From NCBI RefSeq assembly GCF_040790665.1, contig NZ_CP160849.1:620001-684000 (forward strand): DNA of 64,000 nucleotides, read 5' to 3'. The stretch comes from Sulfitobacter pontiacus. GTDB lineage: Bacteria; Pseudomonadota; Alphaproteobacteria; Rhodobacterales; Rhodobacteraceae. The notes below the pieces were generated by a model, which saw only the letters and a list, made by a program, of their open reading frames with translations, made no database searches and had not been told where the DNA came from. Shown piece by piece: positions 18,095-27,070 of this stretch (position 1 is its first letter; the number at the start of each line of letters is the position of its first letter). A program made the translations under genes and the position numbers.

Positions 18095-19213
18095 ATGACA
18101 TCTCTTTTCTCCTCCCCCCGCCGCGCCGCACCTTTTGTGCTCGCAGCGGCCCTCGCCTCTACCTCGGCCATGACGCTTGCCCCGACGGCGGCTCTGGCGG
18201 TCCCCGCTGGCGGCTATGCCGATCTGGTAGAACAAATCTCACCCGCTGTTGTATTCATCGAGGTGACCGGCACGGCAAAGCAGGCCAGCGCGCAGGTGCA
18301 ACTCCCCGAAGGCATGCCAGAGGAACTGCGCAAACGTTTTGAACAACTGATGCCACAAGGACCGGCTGGCGCACAGCCGATGCGCGGGCTTGGGTCGGGC
18401 TTCATCGTGTCCAAGGACGGATCGATCGTGACGAACAACCACGTTGTCGCCGGTGCTGACACGGTCAAGGTCAAGCTGGCCGATGGCCGCAGCTTTGACG
18501 CCAAGGTGGTCGGCAGCGATGTGCTGACAGATATTGCCGTGCTCAAGGTTGAAGCGGATGTGGACCTTCCAGCGGTGAAATTCGGGTCTTCCGATGACAT
18601 GCGCGTCGGCGACGAGGTGGTCGCCATGGGCAACCCCTTTGGTCTGGGTGGCACGGTCACCACCGGCATCATCTCGGCCAAGTCGCGCAATATCAACGCG
18701 GGCCCCTATGATGACTTCATCCAGACCGATGCGGCGATCAACCGTGGCAACTCCGGCGGGCCGCTGTTCAATAACGCGGGCGAAGTGATTGGCGTGAACA
18801 CCGCGATCCTGTCGCCTGATGGCGGCTCTGTCGGGATCGGCTTTTCCGTACCATCCGATCTGGTGCAGGACATCGTAGCCGACCTGTCCGACGACGGGGA
18901 AATCACCCGCGGCTGGCTTGGCGTACAAATCCGCCCGATGACGGCAGAGGTCGCGCAAGTGCTGGGGCTGGACGCGCCGAAAGGGGCGGTGATCGAAGCC
19001 ATCGGCGATGACAGCCCCGCCAAGAAAGCGGGTCTTGAGAAAGGCGATATCATCCTGTCGTTCAACGACACAGAGATCAAGGAACTGCGCGATCTGACCC
19101 GCGCTGTGGCCGAAACCGACCCGGAAGCGAAAGCCGAGGTCATGGTCCTGCACAAGGGCAAAGAGGTCACGCGGACGGTCACCATCGGCACATTGGCCGA
19201 TCAAAAAGCGTAA
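18095..19213 (+). CDS. Periplasmic HtrA/Deg-family serine protease with one PDZ domain
   Basis: The ATG at 18095 follows GAAGGA and gives 372 residues with a signal peptide (AAPFVLAAALASTSAM, cleavage near TAALA-VPAG). The trypsin-like triad is visible: His in VTNNHVVAG, Asp in LTDIAVLK, and Ser in RGNSGGPLF. Only one PDZ domain follows (TRGWLGVQIRPM to TVTIGTL); classical DegP has two. It ends cleanly at a terminator, so this looks natural rather than truncated. It probably removes or senses misfolded envelope proteins. Confidence 0.92.
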   Translation: MTSLFSSPRRAAPFVLAAALASTSAMTLAPTAALAVPAGGYADLVEQISPAVVFIEVTGTAKQASAQVQLPEGMPEELRKRFEQLMPQGPAGAQPMRGLGSGFIVSKDGSIVTNNHVVAGADTVKVKLADGRSFDAKVVGSDVLTDIAVLKVEADVDLPAVKFGSSDDMRVGDEVVAMGNPFGLGGTVTTGIISAKSRNINAGPYDDFIQTDAAINRGNSGGPLFNNAGEVIGVNTAILSPDGGSVGIGFSVPSDLVQDIVADLSDDGEITRGWLGVQIRPMTAEVAQVLGLDAPKGAVIEAIGDDSPAKKAGLEKGDIILSFNDTEIKELRDLTRAVAETDPEAKAEVMVLHKGKEVTRTVTIGTLADQKA

Positions 19214-19309
19214 GCGTCTTCCAGCGGGCTTACCTCGTTCCCTGCTGGATTTGCCCGACCGCGTTCCCCAACGCGGCGGGCCCCACCGCCCGTCCCCCCG
19301 GTGCGGCAG

Positions 19310-19345
19310 ACCACCTCCGACGCAGACCGTCGGGGGTGGTTTTCG
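19310..19345 (+). terminator. Intrinsic terminator after the HtrA gene
   Basis: Two 13-base arms, ACCACCTCCGACG and CGTCGGGGGTGGT, pair with a single G-T wobble around a 5-base loop. A run TTTTCGTTT follows on the plus strand. It ends the plus-strand protease transcript. On the other strand there is no T-run, so it does not obviously serve the alcohol dehydrogenase gene. Confidence 0.85.
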
Positions 19346-19365
19346 TTTGGGTCCTCTGCAGAGGC

Positions 19366-20511
19366 TTAGATTGTCGCCTCGAACAGCTTGCGCAGGTTTT
19401 CCGTGGTCAATGTCACAGGGTTGCCACCGCAAGACGGGTCTTCAAGCGCCATCGCGACCAGATCGTCGATCCGGTCAGCGCTCACGCCCATTTCCGACAG
19501 TTTGCGCGGGATACCGAAGCTATCGTTGAACTCCTGCACGAAGGCGCGGAAGCCGTCATAGCCGCCGTCGATCCCCAGATACCCTGCCGCGCGGTCAAAG
19601 CGTTCGCGGATTTCAGGCTCGTTCAGGTCCAGCACCGCGGGCATGCAGACCGCATTGGTGGTCCCGTGGTGCGTGTTGAACACCGCGCCGATCGGGTGGC
19701 TCATGGCGTGGATCGCGCCCAGACCCTTCTGGAACGCCGTCGCCCCCATCGCCGCCGCCGACATCAGCTGCGCGCGCGCTTCAATGTCGTTGCCGTCTGC
19801 ATAGGCCCGCGGCAGATAGTCGATGACCAGCCGCATGCCCTCCAGCGCGATACCCTGCGACATGGGGTGGTAATGCGGGCTGCTAAACGCCTCGACGCAA
19901 TGGGCAAAGGCATCAAGGCCGGTGCCTGCCGTGATATGTTTGGGCATCCCCACCGTCAGCTCGGGATCGCAGATCACGATGCTGGGCAGCACTTTGGGGT
20001 GGAAAATGATCTTTTTCACATGGGTTTCAGAGTTGGTCAGAACCGACGCGCGCCCCACTTCGGACCCGGTGCCTGCCGTGGTGGGCACGGCGATGATCGG
20101 CGCGATGGCGTCGGAATCGGCGCGGGTCCACCAATCGCCCACATCCTCGTAATCCCACACAGGCCGCGACTGTCCCGCCATGAAGGCGACCATCTTGCCC
20201 AGATCAAGGCCGGAACCACCGCCAAAGGCGATCACACCGTCATGCCCGCCCTCGCGGTAGACCTTCAGCCCCGCCTCGAGGTTCAGCTCGGTCGGGTTTG
20301 CGTCCACTTCCGAGAACATCGCACGGCCAAAGCCTGCGCCGTCCAGCAGGTCCAGCGTGCGCGTCGTGATCTCCATCGAGGCAAGGCCCTTGTCCGTCAC
20401 CAGCAAGGGGTTTTTCATCCCCGTGGCCACGCAGGCCTCTCCGATTTCAGAAATACGGCCCGCGCCAAAGCGGATGGCGGTGGGGTAGGACCAGTTGTTT
20501 TGCAGTGCCAT
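19366..20511 (-). CDS. Iron-containing alcohol dehydrogenase
   Basis: I start at the ATG at 20511 (MALQNNWSYPTAIRFGAG), giving 381 residues. The NAD(P) motif GGGSGLDLGK lies near residue 98. The metal ligands fall in DAFAHCVEAF (Asp/His), IHAMSHPIGA (His) and NTHHGTTNA (His), as in group III metal-dependent dehydrogenases. The gene follows the aldehyde dehydrogenase after a few bases and is the last of a seven-gene minus-strand run. It could oxidise an alcohol intermediate to an aldehyde for the neighbouring enzyme, or run in reverse. Confidence 0.92.
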   Translation of the reverse strand: MALQNNWSYPTAIRFGAGRISEIGEACVATGMKNPLLVTDKGLASMEITTRTLDLLDGAGFGRAMFSEVDANPTELNLEAGLKVYREGGHDGVIAFGGGSGLDLGKMVAFMAGQSRPVWDYEDVGDWWTRADSDAIAPIIAVPTTAGTGSEVGRASVLTNSETHVKKIIFHPKVLPSIVICDPELTVGMPKHITAGTGLDAFAHCVEAFSSPHYHPMSQGIALEGMRLVIDYLPRAYADGNDIEARAQLMSAAAMGATAFQKGLGAIHAMSHPIGAVFNTHHGTTNAVCMPAVLDLNEPEIRERFDRAAGYLGIDGGYDGFRAFVQEFNDSFGIPRKLSEMGVSADRIDDLVAMALEDPSCGGNPVTLTTENLRKLFEATI

Positions 20512-20516
20512 AAGGA

Positions 20517-21893
20517 TCAAGCCTTTTTCAGGTGGTAAGATTTGGGGCGCGTCAGCGCCTGATAGCCAAGCTCGGACAGGCCCGCGCCCTGCCCTGTGTC
20601 CTTGCAACCGGTCCAGCAAAGGGCTGGATCAAGGTAATCGCAGCGGTTCATGAACACGGTGCCGGTTTCCAGCTGCGCGCCGATGGCATCGGCAGCATCG
20701 GCATCCTTGGTAAAGATCGCGGCGGTCAGCCCGAACTGGCAGTCGTTCATCAGCGCAATCGCTTCGGCGTCGTCCTTGACGGGCATGATGCCCACGACAG
20801 GCCCAAAGCTCTCGTCGCGCATTACCCGCATGTCGTGGGTGACGTTGGTCAGAATCTGCGGCGTGAGATACGCGCCGCCGTCATCCGCCTCAAAGGTATC
20901 GATCAGCGCAGTCGCGCCGGCGGCGACGGCCTCGGATATCTGGGCGCGGACCTCGGCGGCGAAACGGACGTTCGCCATGGGGCCGATATCGGTATCCGCC
21001 TCAAGCGGATTGCCTAGCTTGAGCGCATTGACCCAAGCCACAGCCTTTTCGACAAAGGCATCATACAGGCTTTCGTGCACATAAATCCGTTCGATCCCGC
21101 AGCAGCACTGCCCCGCGTTGAACATCGCCCCATCCATCAGCCCGTCAACGGCGGCGTCAACATCCGCGTCGGCGCGCACATAGCCGGGGTCTTTACCCCC
21201 CAGTTCGGTCGCGACGGGGGTGAAGGTGCCTGCGGCTGCAATCTCCATCGCCTTGCCGCCCCCGACCGAGCCGGTGAAGTTCACGAAACCGAACTGCCGT
21301 TCGGCGATCAGCGCCGAGGTGGTGTCGTGATCAAGAAAGACGTTCTGGAACACATCATCGGGGATGCCGGCGGCGTGGAAAGCTTCGGCCAGACGTTCAC
21401 CCACTTGCAGGGTTTGGGTGGCGTGTTTCAGCACCACGGTATTCCCCGCGATCAGCGCTGGCGCGACCGTGTTGATCGCCGTCATATAGGGATAGTTCCA
21501 CGGGGCCACGACCAGCACAACGCCGCGCGCCTCGCGGGTGATCTTGCGGGTGGCCTTGTCGCTGTCTTCGACAATCGTCGGGGCCAGCGCCTTTTCGGCG
21601 ATGTCGGCCATATAGTTGCCGCGCTCGGCAAAGCCGCCGAACTCGCCGCCATAGCGCACGGGACGGCCCATCTGATGCGCCAGTTCCTGCGCCATACGAT
21701 CGGTGGTTTTGCCCACCTCGGCAATGGCATCGCGCACCAGTTGGACACGTTCGGCCAAGGGGCGCGCGGCCCATGCGCTTTGTGCTGCCTTGGCGCGGGC
21801 GCAGACATCGCGTGCCGCCTCCAGCGACAGGACAGGGCGTTCAAAGTAAACCGATCCGTCAATCGGGGAGATACATTTCAAAGTGTTTGTCAT
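20517..21893 (-). CDS. NAD(P)-dependent aldehyde dehydrogenase
   Basis: The 458-residue enzyme has the ALDH catalytic features. These are the Glu in VATELGGKDPGYV (near residue 232), the Cys in FNAGQCCCGIERIYV (near residue 265), and the nucleotide-binding region VVAPWNYPYMTA (near 132). It overlaps nothing but lies 3 bp after the glutamine-synthetase-like stop and 5 bp before the alcohol dehydrogenase start. The context suggests it oxidises a (gamma-glutamyl) amino aldehyde, as PuuC does in putrescine breakdown, but the substrate is unproven. Confidence 0.93.
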   Translation of the reverse strand: MTNTLKCISPIDGSVYFERPVLSLEAARDVCARAKAAQSAWAARPLAERVQLVRDAIAEVGKTTDRMAQELAHQMGRPVRYGGEFGGFAERGNYMADIAEKALAPTIVEDSDKATRKITREARGVVLVVAPWNYPYMTAINTVAPALIAGNTVVLKHATQTLQVGERLAEAFHAAGIPDDVFQNVFLDHDTTSALIAERQFGFVNFTGSVGGGKAMEIAAAGTFTPVATELGGKDPGYVRADADVDAAVDGLMDGAMFNAGQCCCGIERIYVHESLYDAFVEKAVAWVNALKLGNPLEADTDIGPMANVRFAAEVRAQISEAVAAGATALIDTFEADDGGAYLTPQILTNVTHDMRVMRDESFGPVVGIMPVKDDAEAIALMNDCQFGLTAAIFTKDADAADAIGAQLETGTVFMNRCDYLDPALCWTGCKDTGQGAGLSELGYQALTRPKSYHLKKA

Positions 21894-21896
21894 GGT

Positions 21897-23258
21897 TTAT
21901 GCTCGCTCAAATCCGCGGTTGATTTCCCAGTCGGTCACGACCTTGTCGTATTCCTCCTGCTCCCATTCGGCTGCGCGGGTGTAGTGGTCAACCACGTCGT
22001 CGCCAAGGGCCTCGCGCAGCATGGCAGAGTTGCGCAGCGTTTGGGTCGCGGCACGCAGGGTGCGGGGGATTTCGGTGACGTTGGCGTCTTCGTAGACATC
22101 GCCCATCGTCGGCTCTTGCAGGGGCAGCTTTTCTTCGATCCCCTTCAGCCCTGCCGCAAGCAGCACAGCCTGCGCCAGATAGGGGTTCAGGTCAGACCCG
22201 CCGATGCGACATTCAACCCGAATACCCTTGGTGCCATCGCCACACAGCCGGAAGCCGGCGGTGCGGTTATCGACAGACCAGACGGTTTTCGTAGGCGCAA
22301 AGGTGCCTTTGGCAAAGCGTTTGTAGCTGTTGATATAGGGAGCGAAGAAATAGGTGATATCAGGGGCATAGGCGATGAGACCAGCCATGAAATGCTGCAT
22401 CATCTGCGACATGCCCAGCTTGGCGTCCTTGTCATAGAACGCGGGCGTGCCGTCTTTCCACAGCGACATATGCACGTGGCTGGACGACCCCACCTTATCC
22501 GCCGACCACTTGGGCAGGAAGGACGCAGAGAACCCCTGCTGATAGGCGATCTCTTTCACCGCTTGTTTCGAAATCGTGTGGTGATCGGCACAGGCCAGCG
22601 CGTCGGCGTAGCGGATGTTCAGCTCTTGCTGCCCAACCTCGGCCTCGCCCTTGGTGCATTCGACCGGAATCCCCGCCCCTACCAGATGGTTGCGCAGCGG
22701 CTGCAGGAAGCTTTCCTCTTTCGTGGTCTGGAACAGGCAGTAGTCTTCGTTATGGCCGTTCAGGGGCACGAGGTTGGCGTATTTCTCTTTCTGCAAGGTG
22801 CGGTAGTCGCCCTCGAACAGAAAGAACTCAAGCTCGGTTGCCATCATCGCGTCAAAACCAAGCGCATCCAGTCGGGCGATCTGCTTTTTCAGCATGGCGC
22901 GCGGCGAATGGGAAACAGGTTCGTGGGTGTGGTGATCCAGCACGTCGCCAAGCACCAGCACGGTTTTATCCAGCCACGGCACATGGCGCATTGTCGACAG
23001 ATCAGGCCGCAGCACATAGTCGCCATAGCCGGTTTCCCAGCTGGTCGAGGCAAAGCCCTCGGGCGTGGACATCACCAGATCGGTTGCCAGCAGATAGTTG
23101 CAGCAATGGGTTTCCGCGTGGGAATGGTCGATGAAATTCGTGACGTGAAAACGCTTGCCCATCAGGCGGCCCTGCATGTCCACCAGTGCCACCAGCACCG
23201 TGTCCACCTCGCCTTTGGCGGCCAGGTCCTTGAGCGTGTCGAAAGTAAGGTTGCCCAT
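21897..23258 (-). CDS. Glutamine-synthetase-like gamma-glutamyl-amine ligase
   Basis: I start at the ATG at 23258, which has GGGA nine bases upstream (453 residues). The GS catalytic fold is clear: MATELEFFLFEG, then GSSSHVHMSLWKDG, then NRTAGFRLCG, and ECRIGGSDLNPYLA. The adenylylation loop (NLYDLPP-type) near the C-terminus is absent, ending instead with DWEINRGFERA. That places it with PuuA/SpuI/GlnA4-like ligases, which join glutamate to amines such as putrescine or ethanolamine, rather than with nitrogen-assimilating GlnA. It sits between the TRAP SBP and the aldehyde dehydrogenase. Confidence 0.87.
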   Translation of the reverse strand: MGNLTFDTLKDLAAKGEVDTVLVALVDMQGRLMGKRFHVTNFIDHSHAETHCCNYLLATDLVMSTPEGFASTSWETGYGDYVLRPDLSTMRHVPWLDKTVLVLGDVLDHHTHEPVSHSPRAMLKKQIARLDALGFDAMMATELEFFLFEGDYRTLQKEKYANLVPLNGHNEDYCLFQTTKEESFLQPLRNHLVGAGIPVECTKGEAEVGQQELNIRYADALACADHHTISKQAVKEIAYQQGFSASFLPKWSADKVGSSSHVHMSLWKDGTPAFYDKDAKLGMSQMMQHFMAGLIAYAPDITYFFAPYINSYKRFAKGTFAPTKTVWSVDNRTAGFRLCGDGTKGIRVECRIGGSDLNPYLAQAVLLAAGLKGIEEKLPLQEPTMGDVYEDANVTEIPRTLRAATQTLRNSAMLREALGDDVVDHYTRAAEWEQEEYDKVVTDWEINRGFERA

Positions 23259-23331
23259 CTGCAAACGTCCCTTTTGATGTGAGGGGGCGGCACAGATGCG
23301 CCGCCCCGATGGTCATGATGCCAAAGCTGGA

Positions 23332-24369
23332 TCAGCCGAAAGTATAGGGCGGGCCCGCTTTCGAGATGACGTTGTTATAGTCGCGGAAAATCTGCACGAT
23401 CTTGGCGGCGGTTTCGCCTTCTTCCGCCATCTCGTCCCAGAATTTCACCGCCGCTTCCTCGACCACTTTCCATTCGTCCTGCGGTACGGATGTCAGCTCC
23501 AGCTTCTCACCGGATGCACGCAGACGCGCCTCGCCGCCCCAGTACCATTGGTTGCGGTAGGTGTGGCTCGCCTCGATCGCGGAGTTCACGATCTGCTTGA
23601 GGTGATCCGGCAGCTCTGCCCATTTCTCGGCGTTGACAAAGAACGACCCGATCCATGCGCCCGAGATGTTGTTGGTGCAGAAGTAGTTGGTCACATCGGC
23701 CCAGCCGACGGTGTAGTCTTCGGTGATGCCCGACCACGCCATACCGTCCAGCTCGCCCGTCTGCACCGCGACTTCAGCGTCCTCGTAAGGGATGTTGACC
23801 GGCACGACGCCGAATTGCGACAGGAAGCGACCCGCCGTCGGGAAGGTATAAAGCTTGAGCCCGTCCATATCGGCCAGCGATTTGATCGGTTTGACGGTGT
23901 TGAAGTTACACGGGTCTTGCCCCGCCGCAGACAGCCAATGCACGCCAACCTTGGCGTATTCCTCGCGCCAGATGTCGGCCAGACCGTATTGGTTGAACAG
24001 CACCGGCACGTCGAGCGCGTGTTTCGTCGCCAGCGGGAAATACCCGCCGAAGGACCGCACAGGCGTGGGCGACGCCATGGAGTCATCATCCGAGTGCACG
24101 CCGTCGATGGTGCCGCGCTGCAGCGCTTGGAAAAGCTCGCCCGTGGGGACGATCTGGTCGGCATAGAAAAGCTCGATTTCCAGCTCACCTTGGGCAGCGG
24201 CGTTGATCGCGTCGATGGCCGGTTTCGTCACCTCTTCGCCCAGTGCGGACCCCGCATAGGTCTGGAAACGCCAGCGGATCGGCTCTTGGGCGTGCAGGAT
24301 CGATGGTGCGGCAAGGGTTGCCGGACCGGCAACGGCGGCACCTTTCAGGAACTTACGTCTTGTTGTCAT
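23332..24369 (-). CDS. TRAP transporter substrate-binding protein (DctP family)
   Basis: The 345-residue periplasmic protein starts with a twin-arginine leader (TTRRKFLKGAAVAGPA), so it is probably exported folded by Tat. The start ATG has AAGGAG eight bases upstream. The DctP fold is seen in WRFQTYAGSALGEEVTKP and in TGELDGMAWSGITEDY, where the conserved carboxylate-binding Arg would normally lie further along. It gives the transporter its substrate choice. No known ligand can be read from the sequence. Confidence 0.92.
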   Translation of the reverse strand: MTTRRKFLKGAAVAGPATLAAPSILHAQEPIRWRFQTYAGSALGEEVTKPAIDAINAAAQGELEIELFYADQIVPTGELFQALQRGTIDGVHSDDDSMASPTPVRSFGGYFPLATKHALDVPVLFNQYGLADIWREEYAKVGVHWLSAAGQDPCNFNTVKPIKSLADMDGLKLYTFPTAGRFLSQFGVVPVNIPYEDAEVAVQTGELDGMAWSGITEDYTVGWADVTNYFCTNNISGAWIGSFFVNAEKWAELPDHLKQIVNSAIEASHTYRNQWYWGGEARLRASGEKLELTSVPQDEWKVVEEAAVKFWDEMAEEGETAAKIVQIFRDYNNVISKAGPPYTFG

Positions 24370-24436
24370 GTCTCATACTCCTTGTTGGGGTTGGGATGAA
24401 AAGGGCCAGTTGCTCTGACCGCTTGGTTGTTAATGC

Positions 24437-25762
24437 TTATTTTCCATAGACATAGTCCGGCAGCCAAAGCGCGATCTGCGGGAAGACCATGACCACCGCG
24501 AGCGCCAGCACCATGACCCCGACAAAGGGGATGATCGACCGGTAGATATCGCGGATCGTGATCTCTGGCGGGGCCATGGCGCGCATCAGGAACAGGTTAT
24601 AACCAAAGGGCGGCGTCATATAGGCGATCTGGCAGGTGATCGTATAAAGCACACCATACCACACCAGATCGAACCCGAGCGCGCCCACCAGCGGCACGTA
24701 AAGCGGAGCCACGATGACTAGCATCGCCGTGTCGTCCAGAAACGTCCCCATGACCAGAAACGACAGCTGCATCAGGATCAGGATCACCCAAGGGTTCAGG
24801 CCCCATTGTTCGGTAAACAGGTTTTCAATCGCCTTGACCGCCCCAAGCCCGTCGAACACCGCACCAAACGCCAGCGCGGCGAGGATGATCCACATGAACA
24901 TGCAGGTGATCGCAAGGGTCTGGCGCACCGAAGTCTCAAACACCGCCCGCGTCATCCGCCCCTTGAGCACAGCAGCCAGAAAGGCCGCAATCGCACCAAT
25001 GGCAGAGCTTTCGACAAGCGAGGTCCAGCCGTTCACAAAGGGCACCATCATCACGGCAAAGATCACCACAGGCAGCAGGCCCGCCCGCAGCAGACGTAGC
25101 TTTTCGGGCCAGCCCACATCGCGTTCCTCGGCAGATAGCGCCGGCCCCAGCTCAGGGTTCATCCGGCAGCGGATGGCGATATAGATGATGAACATCGTGG
25201 CCATCATCAGCCCCGGGATCGCGCCCGCCAGCCACAGCTGCCCCACAGGTTGCCGCGCAATCATCGCATAGAGCACCAGCACGACCGACGGCGGCACTAG
25301 GATGCCAAGGCTGGACCCCGCCTGAATGACCCCTGTCACCATCAGCTTGTCATAGTTGCGTTTCAACAGCTCGGGCAGCGCAATCGTGGCCCCAATCGCC
25401 ATGCCCGCCACCGACAGGCCGTTCATAGCAGAGATCAGCACCATCAGCCCGATCGTCCCGATGGCCAGCCCGCCGCGCAAACCGCCCATCCACACGTGAA
25501 ACATTTTATATAGATCGTCGGCAATTTTACTTTCCGACAGCACGTACCCCATGAAGATGAACATCGGCAGGGTCAGCAGCGGGTACCAACGCATCAGCTT
25601 GATCGCGGCAGAGAACCCGATATCATAGCCGCCGCGATCCCCCCAAAGAAACAGCGCCGCAATCACCGCGACAAAACCGATGGCCCCGAACACCCGCTGA
25701 CCGGTCAGCAGCATCAGCATCATGGTCGAAAACATCAGGATGGCGATCAACTCATAGGGCAT
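24437..25762 (-). CDS. TRAP transporter large permease subunit (DctM family)
   Basis: The 441-residue protein has about twelve transmembrane helices typical of DctM, which carries substrate with sodium. The family pattern is seen in LSVAGMAIGATIALPEL and LGILVPPSVVLVLYAM, and in QLSFLVMGTFLDDTAMLV. Its start overlaps the end of the small permease gene by 11 bases. It precedes the binding-protein gene by 67 bases. Confidence 0.94.
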   Translation of the reverse strand: MPYELIAILMFSTMMLMLLTGQRVFGAIGFVAVIAALFLWGDRGGYDIGFSAAIKLMRWYPLLTLPMFIFMGYVLSESKIADDLYKMFHVWMGGLRGGLAIGTIGLMVLISAMNGLSVAGMAIGATIALPELLKRNYDKLMVTGVIQAGSSLGILVPPSVVLVLYAMIARQPVGQLWLAGAIPGLMMATMFIIYIAIRCRMNPELGPALSAEERDVGWPEKLRLLRAGLLPVVIFAVMMVPFVNGWTSLVESSAIGAIAAFLAAVLKGRMTRAVFETSVRQTLAITCMFMWIILAALAFGAVFDGLGAVKAIENLFTEQWGLNPWVILILMQLSFLVMGTFLDDTAMLVIVAPLYVPLVGALGFDLVWYGVLYTITCQIAYMTPPFGYNLFLMRAMAPPEITIRDIYRSIIPFVGVMVLALAVVMVFPQIALWLPDYVYGK

Positions 25763-26273
25763 CGCGGGTCTCCTCTGCCGATTTAAGGAAAAGGATGTCC
25801 TTGAACAGTTCAGAGACAGCTTGAAGCAGCATCAGGGTGATGCCGATGCACATGGTCACTTTGACCGGCCACATATAGGGGCGCCACGCGGTCGGGCTGC
25901 GCTCTCCGCCGTATTTGAACGAATACATCGTGGATTCGATACCGCCCCACAGCAGGATCACCAGATAGATCAGCAGGAAAAAGACGGTGATGCAATCGGT
26001 CCACGCCTTTTTGCGCGGGGTCAGCTCGGCATAAAATAGATCCATCCGCACGTTCGCGCCCATCTGCAATGCATAAGGCCCGCCAAGGATGTAGTAGCCC
26101 ACCATCACGAACTGCGCCATTTCCAGCGTCCAGATCTGCGGCGAGGCGAATGTCTTGTTATAGGACGACCACAGCAGGATCCCCATGAGCACGAAAATCC
26201 CGTACATCATGATCCGGCCAAGGCCATAGTTAAAGCCGTCGACCACCCGGATATATCTGCGCATCGCGTTCAT
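25752..26273 (-). CDS. TRAP transporter small permease subunit (DctQ family)
   Basis: The 173-residue protein has four transmembrane helices, including FVLMGILLWSSYNKTFA, WTLEMAQFVMVGYYIL and FLLIYLVILLWGGI. The helix-rich layout and position fit DctQ, which anchors and stabilises DctM. Its start overlaps the upstream amidohydrolase stop (ATGA), and its end overlaps dctM. The three TRAP genes are thus fused into one transcript with that enzyme. Confidence 0.9.
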   Translation of the reverse strand: MNAMRRYIRVVDGFNYGLGRIMMYGIFVLMGILLWSSYNKTFASPQIWTLEMAQFVMVGYYILGGPYALQMGANVRMDLFYAELTPRKKAWTDCITVFFLLIYLVILLWGGIESTMYSFKYGGERSPTAWRPYMWPVKVTMCIGITLMLLQAVSELFKDILFLKSAEETRDAL

Positions 26274-27037
26274 TCTGCGGCCTCGCTGTCGGGGATGGGA
26301 AAGGCTTGGGTCAGGCTTTCGGCCAGATGCCGCGCCATGTCCTGCGCTTTTTCGGGTGTATCGATCAGATCATTGCGAATCTCGATCATCACGGCGGGCA
26401 GCGCCTGCGCCTCGCCATGTTTTTCAAGCGTATAGGTCACGCCGTCCGTCGCGGCATAGGGTTCGTTCAGCGCCGACGCATAGCGCCCCCGCGCCTGTTC
26501 AACCGCCAGCAATGCTTGCGCGGCGGCGGGCTGCGCGTGATAGAGAAAGCCCAGTTCAACCGCGCGGGTCGCCCCGTTATAGACAGGCGTAAAGCTGTGG
26601 ATCGTGACCAGCACCGGTGCGGCTTGGGTGGGCTGCCAGCTTTCGCGAACACGGGCGACCGCATCGTGAAATGGCGTATGCACCTGATCAAAACGCTGCT
26701 GCCGTCCGGCATCGTCCAAAGCGGCATTTCCGGGAATGTCATAGATCTCGCTGCGCGCCGGAATACAGTCCGGGGCCGCAAGCGGGCGGTTGCAATCATA
26801 GACCAGACGGGAGATGTCACCGGCCACCAAAGGCGCGTCCAGAGCATCTGACAGCGCGTGCGCCACATCCAGCGCGCCGATGTCCCACGCGGCGTGCGAA
26901 CAGCTTGCCGCAGGGGACATCCCCAACCCGTCCAGCGCATCGGGTATCCGGCGCGAGGCGTGTTCACACACCAGCAGCCAGCCCCCCTGCCCCTGCGGGT
27001 TCACGATGTTTACGGCATTCCAGTCGGTATTGGTCAC
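26270..27037 (-). CDS. N-formylglutamate amidohydrolase-family protein
   Basis: I prefer the GTG at 27037, which has AGGGGC just upstream, giving 255 residues; a GTG at 27070 is also in frame. The fold of PF05013 is visible: GWLLVCEHASRRIPDAL, then RLVYDCNRPLAAPDCIP, and VLVTIHSFTPVYNG. These hydrolases remove acyl groups from N-acylated glutamate, as HutG2 does in histidine breakdown. No other hut gene is near. Here it is coupled to a TRAP transporter and a gamma-glutamyl ligase, so its real substrate may be a gamma-glutamyl amide or acyl-amino acid. Confidence 0.83.
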   Translation of the reverse strand: MTNTDWNAVNIVNPQGQGGWLLVCEHASRRIPDALDGLGMSPAASCSHAAWDIGALDVAHALSDALDAPLVAGDISRLVYDCNRPLAAPDCIPARSEIYDIPGNAALDDAGRQQRFDQVHTPFHDAVARVRESWQPTQAAPVLVTIHSFTPVYNGATRAVELGFLYHAQPAAAQALLAVEQARGRYASALNEPYAATDGVTYTLEKHGEAQALPAVMIEIRNDLIDTPEKAQDMARHLAESLTQAFPIPDSEAAE

Positions 27038-27070
27038 GGTGCCCCTATCGTCTTGTTGCCTCACAATCAC

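Noticed and set aside
19336..20538. Open frame of 400 codons opposite the iron alcohol dehydrogenase
   Set aside because: The reverse-strand enzyme has all its metal ligands and the antisense product has none of a known fold.
21075..23282. Open frame of 735 codons on the plus strand opposite the aldehyde dehydrogenase and ligase genes
   Set aside because: It is antisense to two clear enzyme genes. GC-rich codon use with rare stops explains long antisense frames, and the predicted protein has no recognisable domain.
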